Positions 1 to 8,022 of a stretch of 64,000 nucleotides of DNA are shown piece by piece. The stretch's first letter is position 1. Every line of letters starts with the position of its first letter. Made by a program: the position numbers and the translations under genes. Under the pieces are notes generated by a model. The model saw only the letters and a program-made list of their open reading frames with translations. It did no database searches and was not told the DNA's origin. Source of the DNA: Hydrogenimonas urashimensis (GTDB lineage Bacteria > Campylobacterota > Campylobacteria > Campylobacterales > Hydrogenimonadaceae); the NCBI RefSeq assembly GCF_016593255.1, contig NZ_AP023212.1, forward strand, positions 794,001 to 858,000, in the 5' to 3' direction.

Positions 1-165
1 GCGCTGCGCCTTCGAGACTTCCGGCGATACGATCACTTCGGCGAATTTCGGATCTTTGAATGCGCCCGCCACGACAGCGAGCGCTTTTTCCGCTGCGGCG
101 ATCTTCTTCTCGCCCACTGCTTCGATCAGGGCCTTGACATACTTTTTCGCTACAAGCTGCTCCAT
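1..165 (-). CDS. atpH: ATP synthase F1 delta subunit, N-terminal part
   Basis: The first 55 codons are visible; the gene runs off the left edge of the window. It begins MEQLVAKKYVKALIEAV, the usual start of the delta (OSCP) subunit, which links the peripheral stalk to the top of the F1 head. Its ATG abuts the stop codon of the b-subunit gene with no gap, so the two are probably translationally coupled. Order b', b, delta is the usual start of the Campylobacterota atp operon. Identification rests on the short N-terminus plus context. Confidence 0.85.
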   Translation of the reverse strand, partial: MEQLVAKKYVKALIEAVGEKKIAAAEKALAVVAGAFKDPKFAEVIVSPEVSKAQR

Positions 166-687
166 TTATGCCACCTTTTTCATGATGAGATTAACAAATT
201 TCTTCTCATCCATGCCGATCGCATCGCCCTTGAAGAGCTCGTCAAGAACCTCCGCGACGGTTTTGCGGACCATCTGCCGTTTCTCGACTTCCATCTTCTC
301 TTCCTGGAGCTTTTCGAGATTGTGGAGTTCGGCACGAAGCTGCTCATCCAGCTTCTTCGCCAGTAGCTTCGCCTCTTTTTTCGCCGACTCGATGATCTCC
401 GCCGCCGTCGCTTCCGCCGCCTCGTATTCGGCCTGTGCATCCTCTTTGGCCTTTTTCGTCGCTTTCAGACGCTTCTGAACCTCTTCAAGCTTCGCCGCTA
501 TTTCGGCGCTGCGTCCGGTGAAAAAGTTTTTCACCGGCTCCGCGACAAAATAGTAGATGATACCGGCAAAAATGATGAAGTTGACCAGACGCGGAACGAA
601 ATCGGTTTCGTGCTCCGCCGCCTCCCCGCCGGAAGCCAGAACCACCGCAGGAAGAAAAAATGCAGCCATCCATAACAGTTTACGCAC
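166..687 (-). CDS. atpF: ATP synthase F0 subunit b
   Basis: Protein of 173 residues that anchors the peripheral stalk of ATP synthase in the membrane. An N-terminal signal-like hydrophobic stretch is followed by a membrane segment (about residues 32-50, FVPRLVNFIIFAGIIYYFVA) and a long charged Ala/Lys/Glu-rich helix typical of the b dimer coiled coil. The start is GTG, with AAAGGAG five bases upstream. It lies 10 bp after b' and directly abuts atpH. The extra N-terminal hydrophobic segment is common in Campylobacterota b subunits, as I recall. Confidence 0.93.
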   Translation of the reverse strand: MRKLLWMAAFFLPAVVLASGGEAAEHETDFVPRLVNFIIFAGIIYYFVAEPVKNFFTGRSAEIAAKLEEVQKRLKATKKAKEDAQAEYEAAEATAAEIIESAKKEAKLLAKKLDEQLRAELHNLEKLQEEKMEVEKRQMVRKTVAEVLDELFKGDAIGMDEKKFVNLIMKKVA

Positions 688-697
688 ATTTTCTCCT

Positions 698-1120
698 TTA
701 TATTTGGCTGAATTTCGCTTTCAAAGACTCTTTGAAAAGCGGCATTTGCGAAAGAAGCTCGCTCTTGAGCTGTTCTTCCTCTTTTTTGAGTTCTTCCAGA
801 AAATCCTGGTACGACTTCTCAAGCTCCTCTTTTTTCGCCTCGAGTTTGCTCATGGCAAGAAGCTTGGACTCCTCGATCGTCTTGGATCTCAACGCCGCGG
901 CTTCGTTTTTCGCCTGCGCGATCACCGCTTCCGTTTTCGCCTTCAGCTCCTCGATCTCGGAACTGTTGGAACTCACGTTTTCGAGATCTTTGCGAATGCT
1001 CTTGTCGCGCTCGTCCATAAAGGCAAGCAGCGGCTGGTAGAGCCAGCTGTTCAGCAGCGTCAACAGGACAAGAAAGACGACGGCCACCAGAAGCATCAGG
1101 GATAAATGTATATCCAGCAT
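698..1120 (-). CDS. atpF': ATP synthase F0 subunit b'
   Basis: A 140-residue second b-type stalk subunit. The N-terminus carries one membrane helix (MLDIHLSLMLLVAVVFLVLL) and then a long charged coiled coil. I chose the internal ATG at 1120 instead of an upstream in-frame start at 1168 because AGGAG sits just before it and the protein then begins directly at the membrane helix. Heterodimeric b/b' stalks are usual in this phylum. The 127 bp upstream (1121-1247) probably hold the atp promoter, but I see no clear hexamers. Confidence 0.92.
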   Translation of the reverse strand: MLDIHLSLMLLVAVVFLVLLTLLNSWLYQPLLAFMDERDKSIRKDLENVSSNSSEIEELKAKTEAVIAQAKNEAAALRSKTIEESKLLAMSKLEAKKEELEKSYQDFLEELKKEEEQLKSELLSQMPLFKESLKAKFSQI

Positions 1121-1247
1121 GCACACGCTCCTTTCTAAAAATTGGGCAATGTTATCATATTTATCCAAAATTCTAAATTAAGGATATTCTAAAACGCTTG
1201 GCTCACACAAGCGCTTTCGACTCTCCTCAAGCCCGATATTCAGGAGT

Positions 1248-2126
1248 TCATCGCATGAAACTGGCGAGAAACTTCTCGACCTCCTCTTCACTTTCCAATC
1301 GGATTTCTATTTTCGACTGTTTGATATTGATACGAAAAGGAACATGTTCCATGAGACGTTCCCGGTAGGGAGCCAGATCGAAGTCGGTGCCGCTTTTCGT
1401 CTTTTTCTTCGCTTTTCCCTCGGAAGGTTTCATCTCGTTGACGAGCTGTTCCGTTTCTCTCACACTCAACTTCTGTCCGACGATCGTGTCGCAGAGGATG
1501 CGCTGATCCTTTTCGTCCAGGCCCACCAGGACTTTGGCGTGCCCCTGGGTAATCATCGAAGCGGAAAGTTTGTCGATGACGTAGTCGCTCAGCTGAAGAA
1601 GCCTGAGCGTATTGGTAATCTGGCTGCGGCTTTTGTGGATGATTTTGGAAAGCTCTTCTTGCGTAATCCCGTATTCGTCGATCAGCTCTTTGTAGGATCG
1701 TGCCAGTTCAACGGGATTGAGAGCCTCGCGCTGGATATTTTCGATCAGCGCCAGTTCACGGAATTTCGAGCGGTCGATATCGGCGACGATTGCCCGGATA
1801 GTCTCCAGTCCCGCCAGTCTGCTGGCACGTACCCGGCGTTCTCCCGCGATCAGCACATATTCGCCATCTTGTTCGATGACGACCACAGGCTGAAGCAGGC
1901 CGTGCTGCCTGATCGATTCGGAAAGTTCTCTTATCGCTTCTTCGTCGAAATGGGTCCGGGGCTGATAGGGATTGGGAACGATCTCATCCAGCGGGACGTC
2001 GATCACCCGTTCGCGGATGTCGCTCCCACCGCTTTGAAATTCGTTTTCGTACGCTTCGGCCACTTCCCCGAGAATGGCACCAAGGCCTCGTCCCAGAGAT
2101 TTGCTCTTGCCTTTTTTCCCCATCAT
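1248..2126 (-). CDS. parB: Chromosome partitioning protein ParB
   Basis: A 292-residue ParB/Spo0J protein that binds centromere-like parS sites and loads them for segregation by ParA. The N-terminal box has NPYQPRTHF, the CTP-binding motif is GERRVRASRLAG, and the helix-turn-helix covers about residues 150-175 (ITQEELSKIIHKSRSQITNT). A C-terminal dimerisation region follows a lysine-rich linker. It starts 5 bp after the parA stop codon, so both are in one operon. No consensus parS site was noticed in the window. Confidence 0.97.
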   Translation of the reverse strand: MMGKKGKSKSLGRGLGAILGEVAEAYENEFQSGGSDIRERVIDVPLDEIVPNPYQPRTHFDEEAIRELSESIRQHGLLQPVVVIEQDGEYVLIAGERRVRASRLAGLETIRAIVADIDRSKFRELALIENIQREALNPVELARSYKELIDEYGITQEELSKIIHKSRSQITNTLRLLQLSDYVIDKLSASMITQGHAKVLVGLDEKDQRILCDTIVGQKLSVRETEQLVNEMKPSEGKAKKKTKSGTDFDLAPYRERLMEHVPFRINIKQSKIEIRLESEEEVEKFLASFMR

Positions 2127-2131
2127 GCCGC

Positions 2132-2917
2132 CTAGCTTGCCAGAATCGCCTGCGCAAGATGCTGATAAGCCTGCGATCCTGTCGATTTCACATCGTAGAG
2201 TATGACCGGTTTGCCGAAACTTGGGCTCTCCGCGAGTTTGACGTTTCGGGGAATGACGATGAATTCGTCGTCAACCGATTTGAAGAGTTTGCTTTTGAAA
2301 TGCTGTGTCAGATCGGCAAAAACCTGTTTGGAGAGGTTGTTCTGCCCGCTGTACATCGTGGGGAGGAACCCTTTGATCTTCAACTTCGGATTGATTGTCT
2401 TCTTGATCAGGCGAATCGTATTCAGAAGCTGCGCAAGCCCTTCCAGGGCGAAAAATTCGCATTGGATCGGGATAATCACCGAGTGGGCGGCACTCAGGGC
2501 GTTGATCGTGATGGGTCCGAGCGCCGGAGGCGAATCGATGATGATGTAGTCGTAGGATTTTTTGACCTCGTCGATCTTCCGCTTGAGCACAAGTTCGCGC
2601 CCCTTGCGCGTTTCGCTGTCGTAAAACTCTTTTTCCACCCCGACAAGCCCGATATTGGAGGGAACCAGATGCAATGTCGGCAGTGTCGTTTTCAAAATGG
2701 TGTCACTGATCTTTTTCGCCCCGATCAGCACATGGTAGATGTTGTATTCGTAATCGTTACGATGAAATCCCAGGCTCGTCGTCGCATTCGCCTGAGGATC
2801 CGCATCGATCAACAGAACCTTCTTTTCCGCCACGGCGAGCGACGCCGCGAGATTGACCGCCGTCGTCGTCTTGCCCACTCCACCTTTTTGGTTGGCTATC
2901 GTAATAATTTCACTCAT
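2132..2917 (-). CDS. parA: Chromosome partitioning ATPase ParA (Soj)
   Basis: A 261-residue ParA ATPase that moves ParB-bound origin DNA. The deviant Walker A motif is KGGVGKTTT at about residues 10-18. The second motif is IIIDSPPALGPIT, and IDADPQANAT is also present. There is no N-terminal HTH, so it is the chromosomal Soj type, not a plasmid type. Its ATG overlaps the stop codon of birA (ATGA), indicating translational coupling. Confidence 0.97.
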   Translation of the reverse strand: MSEIITIANQKGGVGKTTTAVNLAASLAVAEKKVLLIDADPQANATTSLGFHRNDYEYNIYHVLIGAKKISDTILKTTLPTLHLVPSNIGLVGVEKEFYDSETRKGRELVLKRKIDEVKKSYDYIIIDSPPALGPITINALSAAHSVIIPIQCEFFALEGLAQLLNTIRLIKKTINPKLKIKGFLPTMYSGQNNLSKQVFADLTQHFKSKLFKSVDDEFIVIPRNVKLAESPSFGKPVILYDVKSTGSQAYQHLAQAILAS

Positions 2918-3549
2918 CGCAGACTCACTACCCTTCTTTTTCCTATTATCAACGATCCGTCGTTCTGGAGGACGGCCTCCCTCAAATCCAACGTTTCCCG
3001 GCCGAAATGTGTATGAAAGTTTTTGCTGTTCTCGAATTCTAATCTAAAGTTGCTAAAAATATGCTTCCATGACGGCGTTTTTTTCAAATTTTCCAGATAG
3101 GCTTCCAGAAGTTCATGAGCGGAGATTTTTATGTCCAAAACCCCGAATTCATGGGGTCCGTCGACGATATTGACCCCTATACCCGCCACCACGGTTTTCC
3201 CTTTTTTCGCCGTGATGCAACCCCCTATTTTCCGGCTTTGGATATACAAATCGTTGGGCCATTTCACCCAGGTTTCCGATCCCATGTTTTTCAGTGTTTT
3301 TTTCATGATGCAGGCGAAGTAGATGGAAGCGGCTGCCAGTGGAAGATCCCGGGGAAGTGCATTTTCCGGCAGCGCGACAGAAGAGAAAAAATTTCCAGGT
3401 GAACCGATCCAGCTGTTTTCACGGCTTCCGACACCGTCTGTCTGCATCTGTGCGATCACGGCGCAGGGAGGTTCGACTCTCCCCTCTGAAATTTTTCCTA
3501 TCAGCCACTTCTGGGTCGAAGGAAGGGTATCAAAGGAGTAGATCCGCAA
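2914..3549 (-). CDS. birA: Biotin--[acetyl-CoA-carboxylase] ligase
   Basis: A 211-residue monofunctional biotin protein ligase without the N-terminal DNA-binding domain of E. coli BirA, so it should biotinylate the carboxylase carrier protein but not repress transcription. The GVGSRENSWIGSPGNFFSS stretch is the biotinyl-AMP loop, and KWPNDLYIQSRKIGGC is the catalytic lysine region. The start is TTG, with AAGG seven bases upstream. The first codons overlap the last 20 bp of fmt. Confidence 0.92.
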   Translation of the reverse strand: MRIYSFDTLPSTQKWLIGKISEGRVEPPCAVIAQMQTDGVGSRENSWIGSPGNFFSSVALPENALPRDLPLAAASIYFACIMKKTLKNMGSETWVKWPNDLYIQSRKIGGCITAKKGKTVVAGIGVNIVDGPHEFGVLDIKISAHELLEAYLENLKKTPSWKHIFSNFRLEFENSKNFHTHFGRETLDLREAVLQNDGSLIIGKRRVVSLR

Positions 3550-4462
3550 TCTTCAACCTTTTTCCCCGCAGGTAGCTGAGTGCATCCATCGGCTTTTTCG
3601 AAGGGGGCTGCACGGTTTTGATCCTGACCGCACCTTCGCCGCACGCGACGATGACGCCATCTTTTTCCAGCGAGAGGATACGGCCGGGCTCCCCCTCGCC
3701 GATGGCGGGTTCGATCTCAAGAAGTTTCAGGCCGTTTTCGAGATAGATGCCGGGCCACCCCTCATAGGCACGGAACCGGTTGTAGAGCTCATCCGCCGCT
3801 ATCGCGAACGTGACGCGGCCATCATGCCGGGTAATCTTTCTGCAGTAGGTGGCATCGGCATCGCACTGCGGCAGGGGTTCGATGGCATCGTAGGCTTTTA
3901 TGACCATCGGTGTCAGGTCGGCCGCTTCTGTCGCCAGCTTTTCGAAAAGTTCGTTCTTTCTCGTCTGCGGCGTAACCGAAACGACCCGCCAGGCGAGTAT
4001 CGGTCCGCTGTCAAGCCCCTCTTCCATCAGCATGGCCGTGACACCCGTCACGGCGTCGCCGTGAAGCAGCGCCTCCTGAATGGGGCTGGCACCCCGGTAT
4101 TTCGGCAGCAGCGAGGCGTGGAGGTTGATGCAGGGTGCGATTTTAAGAATCGCCCGGGGCAGCAACTGCCCGTAGGCCGCCACCACGATGAAATCGGGGC
4201 TTTGTGCCGCAATCTCTTCGGCGATCCCCTCCTCTTTCAGCGAAAGGGGCTGGCATACCGGAATGTTGGCAGCCTCCGCCGTCACCTTCACAGGCGGTGG
4301 AGTCATCGTTTTTTTTCGTCCCACGGGCCTGTCGGGCTGGGTATAGACCCCCACAAGCTCCATACCGCTCTCTTTTATCAGACGTTGTAGGATCTTTTGG
4401 GCATATTCCGGTGTTCCCATAAAAAGAATGCGTTTTTTTTCGTTCCCGGCCTCTTTGTTCAC
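3530..4462 (-). CDS. fmt: Methionyl-tRNA formyltransferase
   Basis: A 310-residue enzyme that formylates initiator Met-tRNA using 10-formyl-THF. Visible signatures are LFMGTPEYAQKIL near the N-terminus, the catalytic block INLHASLLPKYRGASPIQ, and DSGPILAWR. A C-terminal OB-fold region follows (about residues 205-310). The start is GTG, preceded by GAGG. The length is normal for the family. It overlaps birA by 20 bp and follows a small coiled-coil gene by 6 bp. Confidence 0.96.
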   Translation of the reverse strand: MNKEAGNEKKRILFMGTPEYAQKILQRLIKESGMELVGVYTQPDRPVGRKKTMTPPPVKVTAEAANIPVCQPLSLKEEGIAEEIAAQSPDFIVVAAYGQLLPRAILKIAPCINLHASLLPKYRGASPIQEALLHGDAVTGVTAMLMEEGLDSGPILAWRVVSVTPQTRKNELFEKLATEAADLTPMVIKAYDAIEPLPQCDADATYCRKITRHDGRVTFAIAADELYNRFRAYEGWPGIYLENGLKLLEIEPAIGEGEPGRILSLEKDGVIVACGEGAVRIKTVQPPSKKPMDALSYLRGKRLKIADLLL

Positions 4463-4468
4463 AATCCT

Positions 4469-4666
4469 CTACCCCGCATTCTCGGTTTTCTGCTCCCGGT
4501 CCCCGATTTTTTTCGTCCCTTCCGCCTGCATCATCCGCTCAAAAACCGTGGCCTCCTCTTCGGCTCTTTTGCGCCTCATCCGCTCTTGCTCCGCTCTTTT
4601 TTCCGCTTCGCTCATCTCTTTTTTGATCGTTTTGAGTTTTTCGAAAACCGTCTCGTCCATCTTCAT
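4469..4666 (-). CDS. Small charged coiled-coil protein, function unknown
   Basis: A 65-residue (or 63-residue, from the second ATG at 4660) highly charged protein, almost entirely Lys/Glu/Arg with heptad-like spacing (KKEMSEAEKRAEQERMRRKR). No signal peptide, cysteine or known motif is present. AAAGGGA lies directly before the first ATG and at better spacing from the second, so 4660 may be the true start. It sits 6 bp upstream of fmt and 39 bp after the twelve-heme cytochrome gene on the same strand. I do not recognise it. Confidence 0.6.
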   Translation of the reverse strand: MKMDETVFEKLKTIKKEMSEAEKRAEQERMRRKRAEEEATVFERMMQAEGTKKIGDREQKTENAG

Positions 4667-4705
4667 TCCCTTTTTCGGCTTCGCGAATCGTCTGAAAGTG
4701 ACATT

Positions 4706-7078
4706 TTACCTTCGTATCCGGCGTCTGTAAAGATACCATAGAAGCAAAAGTCCCGCCACACCGCCGAGAATCTGCGCCCAGGCACCTATTTTGATATTCT
4801 TGTTCAAAATTTCGTTGTGCGTTTTTCTGTCGATCTTTACGCCGGCGACCTCGGCGACATGATGCATCAGCGAAACGGCGAGGTCGCCGCCCGGCACCGT
4901 TTGGTGACACGCCAGGCAGGCCCCTCTGCGGTCGAGCTTCGCCCGTTGCAGGTTGCTGAGCGGTCCCGCCAGGTTCCAGTGGTTGTCCACCGTCTGCAGC
5001 GGCGTGCCGTTTTCGTCGACGAAGCGGCTCCAGTCGGTGTTGAAATTTTCGATTTTCGGCTTCTGGACCGTGTAGCGCGTGGGGATCACCTTTCCGTCGG
5101 CGGTTTTGAGATCGACGATGAAATCTTCGCCCATATCGCCCCACACTTTGCCCCCTTCGATGCCGTACCCCATGGCCGCCGGGTTGCCGTGGCAGCTTTC
5201 GCAGCTTCTGGCCTCTTTTTGCACCGTATGCGAATGGGTCGCCGCCATGACGACGCCGGGGAGTTTGCGCCCGCTTTCGGGGTGCTTGTAGTCGGGCATC
5301 ATGAAGACATGGTTTTTCAACACCGCTTTGCCATCCTTGCCGATGACCGTCAGCACCACCTGGCATCCCGGCATGGCGGGTGAGACGCGCCCTTCGCCGT
5401 TTTGTACCAACGGCGGGTTCTCCCAACGCAGGTAGCTGCGGGTCTCGGTCACTTTGCCAGGAATCAGGTGCTCTCTGAGCGTGCCTCGGCGCATGGCGTC
5501 GGTGCCGTGGATATCACGGTCGTGGGCGGCGGCGAGCCAGTCGACACCTTTTTTGCCGCCGCTGTAGTCGACTTTGACATGGCATCCGTAACATTGCGGC
5601 GCCCAGCTGTCGTGGCAGGCGTAGCACTCCATCCGGTCGTTGTGTTTGGCGATCGTATCCATCGCCGTCAACCCCGCTTTGGAGAGTTTGCCCTCCTCTT
5701 TCAGTTTTTTGAGGGGTTTGAGGCGCAACTTTTTGCCGCTGGCCAGATAGACCAGGACCTCATCCCCGGTTTTGACGACATTCTTGTAGGGATTGCCCCG
5801 GGCGCTCAAGAGATAGCCCTCTTTCTTCTCGAAAGTGGTCCCTTTTTTCAGGTACGCCGCCAGAGTCTGTGAAACCCCTCTGGGTTTTCCTTTGGCCGCA
5901 AAGGTGTCGAACTCGTCGCCGTATCCCAGCGGCAGCTCCCACGGATATCTTTTCGTCGTTCCGTGGCAATCCTGGCACTCGATCTCCACCGGTCCCAGCG
6001 TCGCCCCAGCGAGGAAGCCGTCGCCGTGCAGGTCTCGGGTCGTGTGGCAATCCTGGCAGAGCATCCCCTTTTTCATATGGACATCGGCTTTGAGATGGAG
6101 GTAGTGTTTCGTATGGAGTTTTGGCTGCCCCTCCCCTTTCTCGTCGAATCCGGGTTTGTAGGCCGTCTCCATCAGCCCTTCGTAACTCACGCCGATCCGC
6201 TTGCCGCGATTGTGGCACGTCGAGCAGGTCTCCACCGGAACTCCCGTATAGCTCACGCCATGCACCGTCACTTTGGCGTTGACGGAGCTTTGTATCCGGT
6301 GTACCAGCATGTGGCCTGGTTCTTCTTTCGGAATCGTCGGGTCGTTTCCTTCGTAGAAGCCGTCGTTGCTGTAGGGAATGTGGCAGCTCGAGCACCCCAT
6401 TCCCCGGTAATCGCCCCGTTTCTGGCGCCCTTTGGAGCCGGTGTGGCATCGCAGGCACTCCTGTCGCAGGTAGGTAAAAGCGGCCAGTTTCGGGTTTCTC
6501 TCGACCTCCTCGGGAGTGGGTGCGGGTGGCAGCTCTTTCATCTTCGCCGGGAAGACCTGGGGGTTCAGGTCATGAAGTTTTTCCATATATTTCCGATAGG
6601 TTTCGGTACCCAGCCGTTCGTGGGGATCGGGGTTTTTCGTCGCGTAGTTGCCCACATCGTGGCGGTACCCCTCCAGGCCGCCGAAACTGTAGAGTGTGCC
6701 GTGAATCTTGCCCTGCTCCGTCATCATCAGGGAGTTCATCTGGGCTGCCACCTGCTCTTTGTGGCACATGCCGCAGGTGTGCCGGTTGACCCAAGGGCTG
6801 CCCGGATCGGGATAGAAGGCTTTGGGCCCTTCGTAGGCCTGAAGTTTGCGTGGTGCACCCCGATGGGCGCCCTCTTTGCTCGACGCTTCGGGATCGCCGC
6901 CGTGGCAGACGACACAGGTATTGTCGCCGACACCGGCCTCTTTGGCCTTTTGGGCGATCGCTTTGGCCATCTTCGTGTGGGGTTCGCGGATATCTTCGAT
7001 TCCCCGATGGCACCGAAGGCAGCTGTTCGCTTCCGATACGGCGAGCAGAAGAGAAAGAGTGAGGAAAAATCGCACCAT
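4706..7078 (-). CDS. Membrane-anchored dodecaheme cytochrome c
   Basis: A 790-residue exported protein with an N-terminal signal peptide (MVRFFLTLSLLLAVSEANS), twelve CXXCH heme c motifs and a C-terminal membrane helix (ILGGVAGLLLLWYLY) ending in RRRIRR. The C-terminal anchor would leave the heme domain in the periplasm. The motifs are CLRCH, CVVCH, CGMCH, CLRCH, CSSCH, CSTCH, CQDCH, CQDCH, CYACH, CYGCH, CESCH and CLACH. Motifs 7 and 8 flank a conserved-looking GDGFLAGATLGPVEIE stretch. It is too long and heme-rich for octaheme hydroxylamine or nitrite reductases. The role may be quinol-linked electron transfer or an unknown reductase or oxidase; the substrate cannot be told. No nitrogen-oxide box was seen upstream. 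Confidence 0.9.
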   Translation of the reverse strand: MVRFFLTLSLLLAVSEANSCLRCHRGIEDIREPHTKMAKAIAQKAKEAGVGDNTCVVCHGGDPEASSKEGAHRGAPRKLQAYEGPKAFYPDPGSPWVNRHTCGMCHKEQVAAQMNSLMMTEQGKIHGTLYSFGGLEGYRHDVGNYATKNPDPHERLGTETYRKYMEKLHDLNPQVFPAKMKELPPAPTPEEVERNPKLAAFTYLRQECLRCHTGSKGRQKRGDYRGMGCSSCHIPYSNDGFYEGNDPTIPKEEPGHMLVHRIQSSVNAKVTVHGVSYTGVPVETCSTCHNRGKRIGVSYEGLMETAYKPGFDEKGEGQPKLHTKHYLHLKADVHMKKGMLCQDCHTTRDLHGDGFLAGATLGPVEIECQDCHGTTKRYPWELPLGYGDEFDTFAAKGKPRGVSQTLAAYLKKGTTFEKKEGYLLSARGNPYKNVVKTGDEVLVYLASGKKLRLKPLKKLKEEGKLSKAGLTAMDTIAKHNDRMECYACHDSWAPQCYGCHVKVDYSGGKKGVDWLAAAHDRDIHGTDAMRRGTLREHLIPGKVTETRSYLRWENPPLVQNGEGRVSPAMPGCQVVLTVIGKDGKAVLKNHVFMMPDYKHPESGRKLPGVVMAATHSHTVQKEARSCESCHGNPAAMGYGIEGGKVWGDMGEDFIVDLKTADGKVIPTRYTVQKPKIENFNTDWSRFVDENGTPLQTVDNHWNLAGPLSNLQRAKLDRRGACLACHQTVPGGDLAVSLMHHVAEVAGVKIDRKTHNEILNKNIKIGAWAQILGGVAGLLLLWYLYRRRIRR

Positions 7079-7247
7079 GGCGGCTCCTGGTCAATGCGGT
7101 AGGCAAAATTTTTGGGAAGCGGATCGCGAAAGGTGACCGCGAACGGTTCCGTCAGCCATCATTATAACAAATTTTTATCATCAACAGCTCTTGACGGCTA
7201 CGGTTCAGGGTAAGTTCGGCACTCTTTGGTTTCGTGCCGTCTGCGGG

Positions 7248-7643
7248 TCATCTTGCCATCTCCTCCAGGACGACACCGATGATGTCCGTCATCGTGAGAA
7301 TGCCGTAAATTTCGTTGTCATCGATGACGAGCAGACGTTTGATGCTGTTTTTGACCATCATCCGAGCCGCATACCTGATATCGAGTTTCCTGGAGACGGA
7401 GATCGATGGGGAAGACATGATGTCATAGACGTTGAGCAGGTCGATATCGCCGTCTTCGGCGACAATGGATGTCAGTATGTTTTTGAACGTGACCAGGCCG
7501 TAGGCGCCGTGTTCGCCGTTTTTGTCGACAATCACCGCTTTGACTTTGTGTTTTTCCATCAGATTGAGCGCTTCTCTCACAGGCGCCATCTGCGATACGG
7601 TCACCAGCTTCTCTTTGGGGGTCATGATATTCTCTACCAGCAT
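7248..7643 (-). CDS. CBS-domain pair protein
   Basis: A 131-residue protein made of two CBS motifs only, a Bateman module that usually binds adenine nucleotides. The first motif begins MLVENIMTPKEKLVTVSQM, the second near VYDIMSSPSISVSRKLDIR, with the usual ending LTMTDIIGVVLEEM. It lies 28 bp downstream of a P-II-like gene, which itself overlaps a DUF1538 transporter-like gene. A role as an energy- or nucleotide-sensing regulator of that membrane protein is inferred from context. Confidence 0.9.
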   Translation of the reverse strand: MLVENIMTPKEKLVTVSQMAPVREALNLMEKHKVKAVIVDKNGEHGAYGLVTFKNILTSIVAEDGDIDLLNVYDIMSSPSISVSRKLDIRYAARMMVKNSIKRLLVIDDNEIYGILTMTDIIGVVLEEMAR

Positions 7644-7671
7644 GTTGGCCTCCTTGGTGTTTTTGAATCTC

Positions 7672-8022
7672 TCAAAGCAGATTTTTTATTTCGCGTTCGA
7701 ATTTCTGCAACTCCTCCATATTGATGCCCACGACATGATCGAGCGCCATCGTATACACAAGGCTCACATTGTCGTCGCGCTCCATCTGCAGACCCTTCGC
7801 CAGAGCCTTGAGGACCCTGCGGGATATACGGCGCGGAAGGATGAAGTGCAGAATCGTCACATTCTCTTCGAGTGTCAATCCGAAAAAGATCTTCTTCTCC
7901 TTCAATCCGAGCGTCCGGGCATGGATGATCGTCACCGCGCCGGCACCGGCCCCTTTGGCGATATCGATAGCCTCCTCTTCCCTCTCCTCTGGCACTACGG
8001 CCACCAATGCGACAAATTTCAT
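7672..8022 (-). CDS. P-II-like signalling protein
   Basis: A 116-residue protein of the P-II/GlnB superfamily, short trimeric sensors of nucleotides and metabolites. The stretch [19 protein letters not shown] matches the beginning of the P-II T-loop, and the beta-alpha-beta pattern fits. It lacks the classical Tyr-51 uridylylation context, so it is a P-II-like protein and not GlnB/GlnK. Its ATG overlaps the stop codon of the DUF1538 gene (ATGA), which makes it the probable regulator of that membrane protein. Confidence 0.85.
   Translation of the reverse strand: MKFVALVAVVPEEREEEAIDIAKGAGAGAVTIIHARTLGLKEKKIFFGLTLEENVTILHFILPRRISRRVLKALAKGLQMERDDNVSLVYTMALDHVVGINMEELQKFEREIKNLL

Noticed and set aside
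4706-7078. Octaheme hydroxylamine oxidoreductase
   Set aside because: Twelve hemes and 790 residues do not fit the eight-heme, roughly 500-residue family.
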